64,000 bases of DNA, from positions 31,949,176 through 32,013,175 of the forward strand of contig CM049311.1 of NCBI GenBank assembly GCA_026874595.1, given 5' to 3'. Source of the stretch: Sipunculus nudus. Taxonomy: Eukaryota > Annelida > Sipuncula > Golfingiida > Sipunculidae. The position numbers and the translations under genes are program-made. Numbering within the stretch: position 1 is the first letter of the stretch; the number at the start of each line of letters is the position of its first letter. A model generated the notes under the pieces. The model had not been told where the DNA came from and made no database searches. It saw only the letters and a program-made list of their open reading frames with translations. Shown piece by piece: positions 26,501 through 37,140 of this stretch.

Positions 26501-29500
26501 GGTCATGACCTTTCCTATTAGAGTGGCCTTGACCTTGAATATTGCCATATATGGTGAAAATTACACAAAATCATTAATATCTCAATAAGGGATGCATGCA
26601 TTGGTCCAAAAATCAACATGTTCGAAGATCTTGGAAAGTATTGTCATGTACCGGAAACAGGTGGCACCACCTGTTATTCTTTTACTTGTTTTGTGCCGTT
26701 TAATACCCCATCATTGCCATTTATCAGTACTGTGAGCATTATAAGTCAAAAACTAATGGACAAATTTCTTTCATATTATGCATATACATGGATATGGGTT
26801 ATAGGATAATGTTTATTTGAATAGGGGTCATGACCTTTCCAATGAGTGGCCTTGACCTTGAATATTGCCATATATGGCGAAAATCACACAAAATCATTAA
26901 TTTCTCAATAAGGGATGCATTGATTGGTCCAAAAATCAACTTGAACGAAGATCTTGGATAGTGTTGTCATGTACGGGAAACAGGTGGTGCCACCTGTTAT
27001 TCTTTTACTTGTTTTCGTGCCGTTTAATTCCCCATTATTGCCACTTAACAGTATTGTGAGCATTATAAGTAAAAAACTAATGGACAGATTTCTTGCATAT
27101 ACATAGACATGGGTTAGGGGATGATGTATATTGAAATTTGGATCATGACCTTTTCTATGAGAATGACCTTTTCTATGAGTGTGGTCTGATATTAATTGTT
27201 GCTGAAGATGGGGGGCCTATTCTTAAAGGGGGGGGGGGGGATTAATTGTCTGGGGATACTATGGCACCTGCGGTGCCAAGAAATATCTAGTTATAGCTGA
27301 GATAGTAATTAGCATAATGATATTGTTTGTCCCTCATTTAACCAACAGTGTGTATACTTTATTTAAAAGATGTTTTTATTTTATCAAATTTACTGAATCT
27401 TTTATTTTATTTCGGTGAATAAAATTAATCATGTACTGGAAACTCCAATGTGCAAAACTTTTTTATATAGGTATTCAAGGAATAATCTTGTAGATGCCTT
27501 GTTGTGGCATTATTGTCTTTTAAATTTTGTTTAAACATTTGATTTAAAAATAATAAAATATATGTGTATGCATAATATGACCCAAGATGAGCTACAATCT
27601 GGATATATAATGATTGAAACTTAGAATTCTAATATTTCAACTTATATTTTCAGTTTTTTTATTACAAATTTATAACACATGTAAATAAAAAAAAATGAAT
27701 CAGATAAAAACTACTAATGGAAAAAGTGGATATGCTAAAAAAATAGGCTTATATATAAACTTAAATGCATTATTCCCTTGAAAGTAAAACAAAGGTATTA
27801 GTCCATTCTTTCCACTTGCCTGTCCATCTGTAAATTTTTCATATGCATCACAGTATCTCAAAACTTTTACTGTTTTTCTTCATGACAGTCTTGTCAGAGT
27901 ATTAGTTTGCAATCATATATTTAGAACTTAACTATAACCAAGTAGGAGGGCCCCTTTCCTCTTAGCTTCTCATATGCTTATATAAATGAAAAACATTACA
28001 ATAGAATATTTTTCATATTTTGCATTTGCAAAAATTTCAAACTTAATTAAGCTGGGCGCCGTGACCCATGGGTCCCTTGTTTTCAGGTTGCTGCATACTT
28101 AATAATCTTTCTGAAAGCAGTTTTAATTTACCAGTAGAAATGGACCAAAAATAAAGTTAAACTGTTGTGATTTAACCTATCACGGGTCATAGGGCCACTT
28201 TAGATCACTTGAGATTGACACCTAGAAATTCTCCATTAGGAATATTTCCAAGGGTCAAACATTTGGCAACTTTAGAATTCCCTGTGCGGTAAATTTTGAA
28301 GATGTGGTCTGCAGTGAAGCCAGATTATACCTGCAATGTAAATAAAAAGTCTAACAATTGGTTTAAAATTTATCAGAACAGGATATGCTTAAATGTACAT
28401 CTTAACTTTAAATACTTGCAAAATTTGCAAAATTCATAAAATATTTAAAAACTAATGCTTCATTATAATTAAAATTGAGTTTTTATAAACTCTTTAAATG
28501 ATTGGTAAATGTCAGTGTGTCAAAGTCATTTGTGGTTGTAAACTTTCACAGAGTGAATGGCAATCAGTGTGATAAGTTCATTTCTTCTCCAGAACGGCGT
28601 CAAAAGGAAGCTTTGAAAAGTCCAAACAAAGAAAAAACACCTTCAGCAGTGGAAAAGCAAAATGCACATGGAGCAGCAGGAGAAGAATCTACAAAGGAAT
28701 CACATGTCAAAGACAAATTAGACGATGAAAAGACTGAAATCAAAGATAAGAAAGGGTCAACAGCAGGGCATTCTAAAGTAAAAGGGGAAAAGGTTCACAA
28801 AGAAGGGAAGGGTAAAAAGGGACGACATGACAGTGATGATAACTCAGAATCAGAGGATTCCTCATCAGACAGTTCAGGGTCAAGTTCTGATTCTTCCAGT
28901 TCATCCTCATCATCATCTTCCTCCTCCTCTTCTTCTTCTTCTGACGATTCTAGGTATGCAAAGTCCAAAAAGAGGAGACTGTCAGGTTTTAGCAGACACT
29001 CACATGAAGATGATACAGACAGGGATGTTGATGTAGATAAATATAGTAAAAATAAACATAGACGAAAGAAAAAAGTTAGCACTGAGGATGATAAGAAAAG
29101 TAGGGACAGTGGTAGAAAGAGAAAGAGGGAGGGGCGAAGCAGGGATAGGGAGATTAGAAAACGTGATCATAGTGTTGAAAGGGATCGCAGTCGCAGTTTT
29201 AGTAGGGACAGGAGTAAGGACCGTGATTATGACAGGGACAGGCGGAGACGATCAATACGTAGTAGGGATAGACAAAGTGACAGACATAGACGCAGAGACA
29301 GTCATCGTCGCAGGAGTGGAAGTCATGCACGTGGTTATGACAGGGATAGTGATGATGAAAGGGACAGAAGGAGGGATAAACATGCAAGACGACGGGACAG
29401 TTATGATCGGGAACATAGCTATGACAGGGACTCAGACCGTGGGCATGGGAGGGACCACTCCAAAGACAAACATGAAAGGCACAGCAAACAAAAAGCCAGA

Positions 29501-30545
29501 AAGGACAAGAAAAGTTCTAGATCAAGTGAAAAGGGTAGGGGGAGTAGGGGAGGTAGTTTAGAAAGCAGTGCGTCAAAACGTAAGAGCAAGAAACCAAGAT
29601 ATTCCAGCTCAGAGGACAGCTCTCCTGCAGAAGAGAAGGTCAGCAAGAAGAAATCCAGGAAGGAGAAGTCTGGTAGGTCAGGTGGGGACAAGCTAAGCAC
29701 ATCCAGATCCGGTAAGAAGTCCAGAAAGCACAAGTCACGTTCCAGATCAAGGTGGGAGTCTTTATTTATGATCAGATGTTCCAACTATTTTTGTTTCCAC
29801 AGGTGATTGGCTTTTCTGCATCATGGCTTATGAAACGAATAATTTTAATAATGTTTGGAACCATATGTAAAAATATGTGGATTTGGTGACCCTCACCCAA
29901 AATTCTGCACTAGCTTTCAAAATTATACTTTTTGGTTGAATTGATGTGATATTGGTTGGACCCAGTGATTCATAGTAATTCTGAACAAAAGCAAGAAATG
30001 TATGCTTAGTTTTGTATGGAGAATGCAGGTGTGCTTTGTCTACCAACATGAAATAATCAGGGAAAGACCATTTTAAACGGCAAGGATTGCATTTTGTCAA
30101 AACTCATTCACTGGCATTGTTGTGACAGGCATAACTTCTCCCATCCCTAATCCTTTTAGGCTTGGTACTCTGCCATTTCTAATATAAATGAAGATCTGAA
30201 TTCTTTATGTCAGTGTATAACTCGAAATTAATGTTTGTAAATTACTGGCAAGAGTAAAGAGCTTTTTTAGAAGGAGTTTAAATGTTATTTTTAGTTTAAC
30301 ATAATTGAAATCTGTGCTAAAAAGAAAAAGAAAATCCTTGATATACCCTTATATGAAAAATTATTCTGCAGAATGATTGATCAAGTACATAGTCTAGTCA
30401 AATAATGACAACACAGTTGATGATCAACATAAAATATCAGTATTCATGAATATTTAAAAGGCATGTTAGAAATAGGATAGCTTGGGCTTAAACTCTTCTG
30501 TTGTTCTAGACAATGTGTGTATATTTTTTCAGGTCTGTGGATTAA
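8563..30545 (+). CDS. PNISR: Arginine/serine-rich protein PNISR (complete coding sequence, 12 coding exons)
   Basis: PNISR (SFRS18) is an SR-related nuclear-speckle protein linked to pre-mRNA processing. Coding exons: 8563-8644, 9873-10025, 10752-10870, 11878-11976, 12533-12698, 13384-13598, 14538-14684, 15478-15589, 17584-17637, 18398-18559, 28593-29751, 30533-30545. All borders are GT-AG, phases agree, and the sum is 2481 nt = 826 aa (human about 805). Features: Trp/Gln-rich N-terminus (MWGGEGSWPAQQWPMQQ); conserved DWAALAKQWIAQRE (residues 29-42); Pro/Gly/Trp-rich linker; LPAWIREGLEKMEREKQKK from 214; acidic SDDE stretch; MLTEILLSVTDEEIYGVAQ (334-352); LAKSTALASITGLGGLGYG; and from 437 a poly-Ser block and long Arg/Asp/Ser RS domain ending KKSRKHKSRSRSR. 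Large introns, especially intron 10, are repeat-filled. I cannot exclude an unseen exon in intron 10, because human PNISR has more sequence at that junction. Confidence 0.95.
8741..9446 (+). mobile_element. MITE family (AAAGGGACATAAT ... GATTGGGCCCCTTTAAG type), copy 1
   Basis: Opens AAAAGGGACATAATAAGG about 96 bp after PNISR exon 1 and ends near CAGCTGATTAGGCC. It shares in order ACAAGGCCGTGTGACTGGAG, GTTTCAGCCAGCAG, TTGGGCCAA, TTATGTTGACACC, CTGGTCCAC and GTTTCAGGGCA with 57869-58373. This copy has extra sequence around 8975-9150. No coding capacity. Confidence 0.75.
9807..9834 (+). repeat. Solitary 3' end of the AGCTCAGCTGA family
   Basis: CTGAGCATCAGGACCCATGG followed by GTCACTTG resembles the 3' terminus TCAGCTGAGC...GACCCATGGGTCAC of the large elements in intron 10. 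No matching 5' part is nearby, so it is a fragment. Confidence 0.5.
10026..14537 (+). other. PNISR: PNISR introns 2-6, little recognised
   Basis: The introns are 10026-10751, 10871-11877, 11977-12532, 12699-13383 and 13599-14537. They are AT-rich, with short homopolymers (poly-C then poly-A at about 10350). I found no repeat family, RNA gene or extra exon. A stretch near 12850-12960 repeats a TTACGTCA...TGCTAAATCA motif twice, imperfectly. Confidence 0.5.
13384..13598 (+). CDS. PNISR: PNISR exon 6 (PAWIREGLEKMEREKQKK core)
   Basis: The most diagnostic block: KKLPAWIREGLEKMEREKQ at residues 212-230 is nearly identical to the vertebrate sequence as I remember it. A Lys/Glu-rich predicted coiled coil follows, ending LPIIPRKSKF just before the GTAAGT donor. 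It joins exon 7 (DSDDE...) exactly as in the family (RSKFDSDEE). Confidence 0.96.
14735..14830 (+). repeat. Possible decayed tRNA-derived SINE in PNISR intron 7
   Basis: AGGTCCCAGGTTCAAACGCT (about 14766-14785) looks like the T-arm and B box of a tRNA-derived SINE (GGTTCAAANCC type). The A-box side is not convincing. Confidence 0.3.
15217..15470. repeat. Degenerate 42-bp minisatellite before PNISR exon 8
   Basis: The phrase AAACTTGTAAGTGACAGCAG or variants starts at about 15259, 15301, 15342, 15384 and 15426, a period of 41-42 bp. Divergence rises toward both ends. The last unit runs into the exon 8 acceptor at 15477. Confidence 0.75.
15478..15589 (+). CDS. PNISR: PNISR exon 8 (TEILLSVTDEEIY block)
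   Basis: Encodes MVSVRRMLTEILLSVTDEEI and continues YGVAQ..., residues 328-364, a conserved PNISR segment. Acceptor ATTGTAG, donor AAAG|GTACAT, exiting at phase 1 into the 54-nt exon 9 (17584-17637), which carries PAKQLAKSTALASITGL. The acceptor lies at the edge of a decayed 42-bp minisatellite. Confidence 0.94.
15590..18397 (+). other. PNISR: PNISR introns 8-9 around 54-nt exon 9
   Basis: Intron 8 (15590-17583) and intron 9 (17638-18397) flank exon 9. Apart from AT-rich sequence I see no repeat family, extra exon or RNA gene. The minus-strand frame at 16238-16047 has no resemblance to a protein family. Confidence 0.5.
18584..18924 (+). mobile_element. AGCTCAGCTGA element, single-unit fragment (copy A)
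   Basis: Begins GTTTTTAGCTCAGCTGACTG, then CGTCC repeats, AACAGGGCACAAATCATAAC and GGACCTAGAA, ending CTGGTGGCACCACCTGTA. This matches one roughly 340-bp unit of the array at 40545-42600. It starts 25 bp after the end of PNISR exon 10 and abuts the next copy. Confidence 0.85.
19797..21867 (+). mobile_element. Non-autonomous Helitron (TCCCCAGAC ... CTAG), copy 1
   Basis: 5' end TC within A|TC (19797) opens a stem-loop (TCCCCAGAC / GTCGGGGGA) followed by TACTATGTTTT. The 3' end is the hairpin GGCACCTGCGGTGCC (21840-21854), nine bases, then CTAG (21864-21867) followed by T, which is the classic Helitron signature (TC...hairpin...CTRR, insertion A/T). The interior carries a 289-bp tandem array. 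There are no Rep/helicase motifs, so it is non-autonomous. A second copy is at 26002-27290. Confidence 0.88.
20500..21700 (+). repeat. 289-bp tandem array carrying DR1 motifs
   Basis: AGGTCAAAGGTCA begins at 20509, 20790, 21079, 21368 and 21656, spaced 281, 289, 289 and 288. Units share TCCAAAAATTAGTTTCTGGA, ATTGATGTAT and ATTTTGGGGTCATG. A second, more variable AGGTCA cluster sits in each unit. The array is internal to the Helitron. Confidence 0.92.
22332..24925 (+). mobile_element. AGCTCAGCTGA element (copy C), about 2.6 kb with 3' palindrome
   Basis: Begins TTTTTAGCTCAGCTGACTAT, then CGTCC microsatellite (22385-22425). It ends CAGCTGAGCGCCATGACCCA TGGGTCACTTG at 24925. GCTCAGCTGA near the start and TCAGCTGAGC near the end are inverted. 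The 3' end contains a palindrome GTGACCC/GGGTCAC (here ATGACCCATGGGTCAC). Copy I begins at the next base. Confidence 0.82.
24926..28079 (+). mobile_element. AGCTCAGCTGA element (copy I), interrupted by a Helitron
   Basis: Starts TTTAGCTCAGCTGACTATAA and ends GCCGTGACCCATGGGTCCCT TG at 28079. Apart from the Helitron at 26002-27290 it is colinear with copy II (37731-44966): compare 25560-25800 with 39060-39300, and 27296-28050 with 40117-40544 plus 43953-44320. That makes it the reference for the empty sites in copy II. Confidence 0.85.
26002..27290 (+). mobile_element. Non-autonomous Helitron (TCGCCAGAC ... CTAG), copy 2
   Basis: TC at 26002 starts a stem-loop (TCGCCAGAC / GTCTGGAGA) and TACTATGGTTT. 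The 3' hairpin GGCACCTGCGGTGCC (27263-27277) is followed by CTAG at 27287-27290 and T. The internal units of about 330 bp each include ACAGGTGGCGCCACCTGT or a variant. Same family as 19797-21867 but with different internal units. It is inserted in copy I; the uninterrupted site is visible near 40110. Confidence 0.88.
28080..28592 (+). other. PNISR: Repeat-free end of PNISR intron 10
   Basis: About 510 bp of unique-looking AT-rich sequence, leading to the TTTCTTCTCCAG acceptor of exon 11. This is essentially the only non-repeat part of intron 10 besides 24 bp at its start. Confidence 0.6.
28593..29751 (+). CDS. PNISR: PNISR exon 11 (poly-Ser and RS domain)
   Basis: A single 1159-nt exon encodes residues 437-822. 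In order: Lys/Glu-rich charged segment; acidic SDDNSESEDSSSD; a run of serines coded almost wholly by TCN codons (about 28877-28940, a coding microsatellite); DDSRYAKSKKRRLSGFSRHS; then several hundred residues of SR/RD/DR/RRR mixed-charge repeats; and finally KKSRKHKSRSRSR. Long minus-strand and +1-frame open reading frames here result from this biased composition and are not genes. Confidence 0.95.
30533..30545 (+). CDS. PNISR: PNISR exon 12 coding part (RSVD-stop)
   Basis: After donor AG|GTGGGA at 29751, the acceptor TATTTTTTCAG (to 30532) joins AG to G, giving R-S-V-D and TAA at 30543-30545. The vertebrate protein also ends within the SRSR motif, so a very short last coding segment is plausible. 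If the intron is retained, the frame instead adds WESLFMIRCSNYFCFHR and stops at 29806. The choice needs transcript data. Confidence 0.7.
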
Positions 30546-33500
30546 GAAGCCGCTCAGCAACAGGTAACAGGAAAGTCATGAATGTTTATAGTGGAGTAAA
30601 TGGAATATGGCCAGGGAAACATAGAAGTGTGCTTTCATGGACTTTTGTTATTTCTACCGATAAATTTTCTTGTTGTCGCCAATTCAAGCCATGCATTTTT
30701 CACATATCTGTTTCACGGTAATTTTCATAAAGTGTACAAATAGAAATCTGTGTTGTTGTTATATTAGAATCTGCATAAGAGACAGACCAGCAGGATTTAT
30801 TGGTGTGTGAAAGTGGGGAATGTATGGAGAGGGGGCACATGTAGTTGTTGTCTTCTGAAAGGGCGAAGTTTTTTAGGCAATGCAGTAAGATTCAGATCAG
30901 AGTGGCTGGTACGTCGGGAAGAAGTGATGATTGTTTTAAAAGGGTCGATTAGTTGTTGGAAATAAACGGATTTCTGATATTAGGTTGGGTAGACAGGTCA
31001 GATGGGGGTAATTTGGAAGAGAAGTATGGTTGGTTAAAGAGGGCAGATGGTGACGGATTTTGGACAAGTTGGATAAGCACTGATTATCATGAGGGGTTGG
31101 ATTACGTGATTGATAATCCAGAGGGGATAAATTGTTGTACTGAAAGAGAATGGTAGGTCTTCAAGTCGGATAGGGTAAGTGGTTTGCTAATATTGAAATA
31201 TGGGAGGATGTGTGCTTGGTCTTTGATTTAAGGATGGTTGGTGACCAGAGAAATGATCCTTGAAGTGTAGATATTAAGTAATCTTGGTAAAACTGCTCAC
31301 GATAATCTTCTGGTGAGGCCTTTATACTTCTTTCTCGCCACTGCAACAGTACGGGACACTTCACGACTCTGCCTTCCACCAATCTGTTATGCCACCAGGT
31401 GGACAGCACAGTAGAAGATCCTGTTTGAACCAAGCGAAAGATTGTTTTTTCATCACACAAGTAAGGGCAGGAATGCATGTTTAATTTAGAAGTACAGTTC
31501 AATGAACATAGCGTGCATCATGAAGCAAGGCTGAAATATTCAGCCTCCCACCTGTTCTGTTTTACCTCTGCCTCAGAAAATGAAAAGAGGAACTGTAATT
31601 ATTAAGTCGGAACAGATTGCTCCCTGTTCAGTGTGTTTCAGCTGTATGGTAAATTTAGGTAAATACCAGCGAGTAGCAGTTTGATGACTGTAAGGTGACA
31701 TGATAGGTGCCATGAAAAGCTTGATGGTCGTATGAGTATCATGGTACTGTTCTGCTCGAGGCATCCAAAATCAGGAAAGAATTTTCATTTTGATTTCTAC
31801 AGCAGTTTGCAATACAAGATCCACCAGAATAAGTTAAGTTTGATTTTGAGGGAAGAAACTGCCATTGCTGCAGAGGACTTCTTTTCATTCTGTGCTTGTA
31901 AAACGCAGCATATTCCGTGTGTGGTTAATGGTAAACCTGAAGGAGACGGGGGGGGGGGGAATAAACGTAACCAGCATCTATAGAAAGTGTTATACCAAAT
32001 GGCACAGTAAGAAATACATAGACAGCAGCTTATTCATTGGACAGAAAGTGACATGACAAATGCCACCGTAAAGAAAACCTTTACAACTGCTAATTCAAAA
32101 CTGAACATTCTTCTAAAATCTGAGAATGACCTCGTAACAAGCAGACATTGATTTACCTCTTCCATGCATATTTGTAGTGAAATAAGATATTGAAAAGACT
32201 AAAAACTAATGGTGGTCTAGTCACACATTCCTGAGACTCAAATTGCAGGGTTCTCTCGGATGAGAGAATGCTCTGAGAAGAACGTTTCTTGCATACCTAT
32301 AGCTACATGTTCCCCGGTCTGGTTACTAAATGGAAAGTAAGCTGCATGAACTGATGAAGTTAAAAGTGTTAGGTTCAACCATAAAAAGGTGACACCAAGA
32401 GCAGACAGACATTGAAACAAGCCATGACTCATAAGTGCATACATTCCACATCGAGCTATTGGAACTCGCGCCTCTCTTTGCAATTTTCTTTGTTACCGGT
32501 CTGACTGAACATTCAGTGATATGAGCAAATGCGTTTTTCTCGGAGATAGACATCTAAACTAGTAACCTGAAAGATGACATCTCTCAAAACTTTATTTCTG
32601 AATGTATGGCTAAAAAAAAACTTAATATTTACTAAAAATCAAGCCTGTCCAAATATTTAAATTTAATCTTTGTGTAGTGGTGCACATTAACGGCAGTAAC
32701 TTGTATATCATGGTTTGGGTACACCTCCATTAAATCGGTTTTGAAATTTCTGCTAGTAACGAACTATTTGTTCATTTTACACCGCTTGAAAATTGTTTAT
32801 AAGGAAATATGTGCATTCCTAGCACTTTATTAAGACTTCTTTCTGTTTTGTGTTAGTGCTTTGACTTAGCCCCACCAGAGTCTCTTGCATAGTTACCACA
32901 GATAAATTGTAGAACAGATTCTCAGTCATGGCGGCTTCCGTTTCTCCAAGCGGTTTATGGTAATATTGTTACGGGGTGCTCTTCTCGCATCCGTTTCCTC
33001 ATCAGTCTACCTACCAATATGATTTCTAACAAACTTGAACTCTTTCTTATGGTGAGACATTCACTATCGTTTAACGCTGGCATCGTGAGATTCATCTGCA
33101 ATTTCCTGACAAGTTTGTTTTGTCCAAGCTATGCCTCCTGTCAACTGACCTTAAGAAGCCCCGAGACCCTAGGTTACCTCTATATTGCTAGCTTTGTCTT
33201 CCTGTGTATCACCGTCTGCATCTACAACTTTGGCGCTTTTCCTAAAAGCACTTCCACGGAAACATGTACATGTGCAGCAGACATCAAAGCTCGGACATGT
33301 ATCAAACTGTATTTAGGACAGAGGCGTAATAACATATTCTTGACTTAATGTGAAACGTTTGAAACACTGCATTATTTTATGTAATTTTTCATTTTGTCTC
33401 TGAATGTCTAATTACCTTTAGATATAATTAGCCGCTCAGTGAAGACCAAAGCATGTTAAAGCATCATGACACTCGGGCCAGAGCTAATTGGTCTTTTCAG

Positions 33501-36500
33501 GGAATGCTATTTAAATCTAATTGAGATATTCACACACCTTTGTGTAAAGTGGTACACATTTTGAGATGTATGTTCATACTTGTCTCTCTTAGATTTAGAG
33601 CATTCAGGTTGATCAGTGACACAAATTCCAATATTAATTTATGTTGAAATAAAACCCAAGGTCAGTGTATTGTATTTAAGGTTTGTTTTATTATCATTAT
33701 AATATCACATACATGTTTATTGTATAAAAAGGACTGATATAATGTTATATGAATGGTGATGTATTGATGTATACATACTTGCGTTGACAGACTCACGAAA
33801 GAGAATCATTTGTGTACATGTGACGTCATAGCTGTAGACCAGGAACGGTTAATGTATTCATCAAGTACTACACTGTCTGTGTCACCCTGCCATCATGACT
33901 GTTATATGATGGTATATATACTGGTAGTGGCCATTAGTCCTACCAGCCTTATCAGCAGCTGAGATTTTGGTGTGATATGCCATGGCTGGGTCAGAGCAAG
34001 GCCTGCCTGGCCTGTGGTATGAGCAGAAAGCCAGGAAAGGGGGTTTCCATGCTGTCACATGTGTGTGCCTGTTGTGATACTTGATACCCCTCAGCTGGGA
34101 CCGGTAAATTCAAAATTGTATTAGCTGCTGTGTAAAAAACTCTGGAATTTTCACTTTAAACTAATACTTTGTGCTTGATGAAAATGATATATTTTCACGA
34201 GATGTTTCTCACAGACAATTTTTTTACAAACAGGCTAGTAATTTTTTATAAAATCTGCATTAACCCTTCTGATGCCAGGTTTGTCTGAACATTGCAGTAA
34301 CAGATTGTATACTGGCTTGGCTGTGACTCCAGCTCCTTTTATACCGGAACTGGGCCTTTAACCATTGATGACCTAGGGCGAGGTTATGATGAAATAGTTA
34401 TTTTATAGGGCTTATATTTACTGCTAGTTGTCAGATTAAATTAGATCGTAATCTAGGATATCTATATAAAACAAGGTTATCTTGAAAAGGCTTTTGTTTA
34501 CATCCAACGCAAATTCAGAAATTCTAAAAAAAGTCACAGGGTGCACTTTGCGGTCATTGGTCACTAAGTTGCATGTCATTTAACGTTCAAATGCTAGGAT
34601 GCTAAAACCTGAAAAAATACTAAGTATTTATTTGAGTCTGGTTCCAGAAATAAGTCGGGGTGGACGTAATCCCAAGGGCTCAAAGTTGTTCAGAATTTAG
34701 GAGGGCTTCTGTAGTTGTTAGTATACCCCAGGTGGGGGTAGGAGTCGCCATAATTATACCCGAGGGTGGTATAAGTGAAGTGATATGTCAGGAGGCGAAG
34801 GTCAGTCAGCCTGACGTGTGTGAATAGTCGTGAAACCCGAGAGTAAGGATGAGAATTCTGGAGAATACTGGAATATTTATTCGCCAGCAGGCGAAGTTGG
34901 ATATACTATTTATACGAAGGCCACTTTAGTTGTATAACTAGATACACGTCTGAATCCATGTCTATTGCTGTTTAACTGTTAGGACGCCAAAACCGTAAGT
35001 CTAACAGGCTATGCCTTGTAATGTTTGTTTATCCAGAATACGTTTATGTGTTCGTTACAACACAGTCATTTATCTTCAATTAACTTTTGAAGTAAATCTG
35101 GGACATTTGTGCATCCCTGCCCTCCCTCGCGGGACATATGGAGGACGTTTGGCACACTAGGATGGAACTGACTGCACGTTTTGAATAGTATTAGTTACTC
35201 ATGGATCTCCATCTGAGCCTTTCACCAGCAGAAGTTATGCCATTCATTGTGAACCTTGAGCTGCCCCCTATATATGTTAAACTGCGATGCTTACTGGAAA
35301 GATGCAAATTAAATCTTCAATCGGAATGTGTAACCTAATTTTTCACCAGGAACTTGCACTGTGCTGTATGACATTTGAGTTGAATATGTTCCCCTAATGT
35401 ACTTTCTGAATGTTAGCCATCATGTCAGCAGGAACGGGTATCTGTATTGTTCAGCTGCGAATCTGTAAGTGTGATGTTCATCTGAATAATCTGTGTATGC
35501 TAATGTTTCAAGGACTTCCTCCTTCAGACATCAAAATTCAACAGCAACTCCTTCTGTGTGATATAATATGCAGTCTACATTCTTGTGGCTTACACCACCT
35601 CACCGGAAACATTATTGCATTGGGCCACAACTGTAGACCTAGTGTAAATCTGTGAAACAATTGTTGAATTCTTCCGTCTAGCTAATCGAAATAAAGTCTT
35701 CTCCTTTACGAAAACTTCCTGCAGCAAGTCTTAAAGGGCCTCAAGCACCATTTCTTTGTGTGACTTCTTTCCACGACTCCAGGAGCTTTAAAAAGCCCAA
35801 TGGTAAACTGACAAGGCGTGTCACCACACCAAGTAAATAGACCATGATATCCATCCCATTTCGGACAGAAAAATGTCCAAATTCGAAGCATCTGTTGAAA
35901 AATGCTAATGATAATACTCATGACCCTTCCCTTTAAACCTTGGAAAGAATAATGGTATAGTATCCACACGAGCTGTGGACACTCATAGTTAAATCATTCT
36001 AGGCGTATGTCGGTCGATTGACCGACTCATGACATGAGGCGAAGGGGTTACTACCAAAAACTGGACACGTATGAAATTGTGCAACCTTGCCACAGGTGAG
36101 ATAGACAACGCTATCATCAGCTTTAACGAGCTTCTGTTTTCTCGCTCTAGCTCTCTAATTTGTAATCTCGAGCCCTTGCAAACTAATTTGACGTCTGCAT
36201 TCTTACCTGAGCATTATTAAACCTGGATCGGAGCCATCATAAACCATACTCCTTACCGCACGATATGGCCTCTATGATCAGGTCCATAATGCTACACTTG
36301 TATACCAATTAACGCGATCATTAGGATAATATGGACTAACCTAGCAGTGTATATGGACGTTCTCAAACTACGAAAAAAATCCCACGCATAACAGCACAAT
36401 ATTACGCAAGTGTTGGTCTAAATTACATTCTGTTGAAAATTAGCTGAACGATAAATGACTGAGAAACTCGCAGGGGCTTTGTACACGATTATGCTAGGCT

Positions 36501-37140
36501 GCACAAAAATACCCGGGTGGGGTGGGGGGGGGGATAGGTTTAATAATAAAACGTTAACTCTGTCCTTCACCATTACAGTAGCCACGCTAGGTTACATGTT
36601 AAACCACAGCGTTTCCTATGGGACTAATCAGCACAGCCTACAAGGACTATGCGTCTCTGAGCACAAAAAGCGATTACCCCTAAGAATCCCAGCAAAAAAA
36701 TATCTACTGTAAACTAAACTTCCCCAGGTCTAGCACCTGTTATGTCACTTGGTCTTCACACCAAAGACTGATCTCGCCGTGCAACTGACCAGGTTGTCCT
36801 TGGTCTAAAATTAACCAGAGGTGACGATTTTCTCTCAGTGGCGAATTCGCCTATACGCACACTCGACTATCATAATCTAACACTGTTCGATTAGACAAGG
36901 AGCCTAAATATAAAATTTCGGCGTTAAATAACAAATACAAATCAGTTCTACCCACCAGCATGTGCATAAGCCAGTAGTTCTTCAGAACTTCAAGATATAA
37001 TACAATATATCCATCAGTTTTGAGGCAATCCAGGAAAAGTAAACCACGTTCAGTAGATTCTGTTCAGTGGATAGCAAGATAAACAATGAGATGTGTGATA
37101 TTCACTAAATTGACGCGCTTGTGGACGGGGCTAAAAACAA
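30546..37140. other. PNISR 3'UTR and intergenic DNA, no gene recognised
   Basis: Contains several open frames of 60-113 codons (for example 33019-33348 plus, 31502-31161 minus, 35410-35655 plus). None shows a domain, repeat signature or homology I recognise. Base composition is less AT-extreme than in the introns, and the interspersed families seen elsewhere are absent until 37141. Confidence 0.5.
30961..30966 (+). terminator. PNISR: Candidate PNISR poly(A) signal
   Basis: AATAAA at 30961, followed within 15-50 bases by a G/T-rich stretch (GGTTGGGTAGACAGGTC...GGGGGTAATTTGG). It lies about 415 bases after the stop codon. Another AATAAA is at 33649. Which is used is unknown. Confidence 0.35.

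Noticed and set aside
28795-29082. Minus-strand open frame rich in Glu and Ser opposite the PNISR poly-Ser tract
   Set aside because: It is a composition shadow of the TCN repeat and acidic codons of PNISR exon 11, and has no start context or homology.
29088-29561. 157-codon plus-strand frame inside PNISR exon 11
   Set aside because: It is an out-of-frame reading of the RS domain; the in-frame product matches PNISR.
33019-33348. 109-codon frame with a hydrophobic stretch downstream of PNISR
   Set aside because: No recognisable domain, no splice partners and no conserved motif; chance or 3'UTR sequence is more likely.
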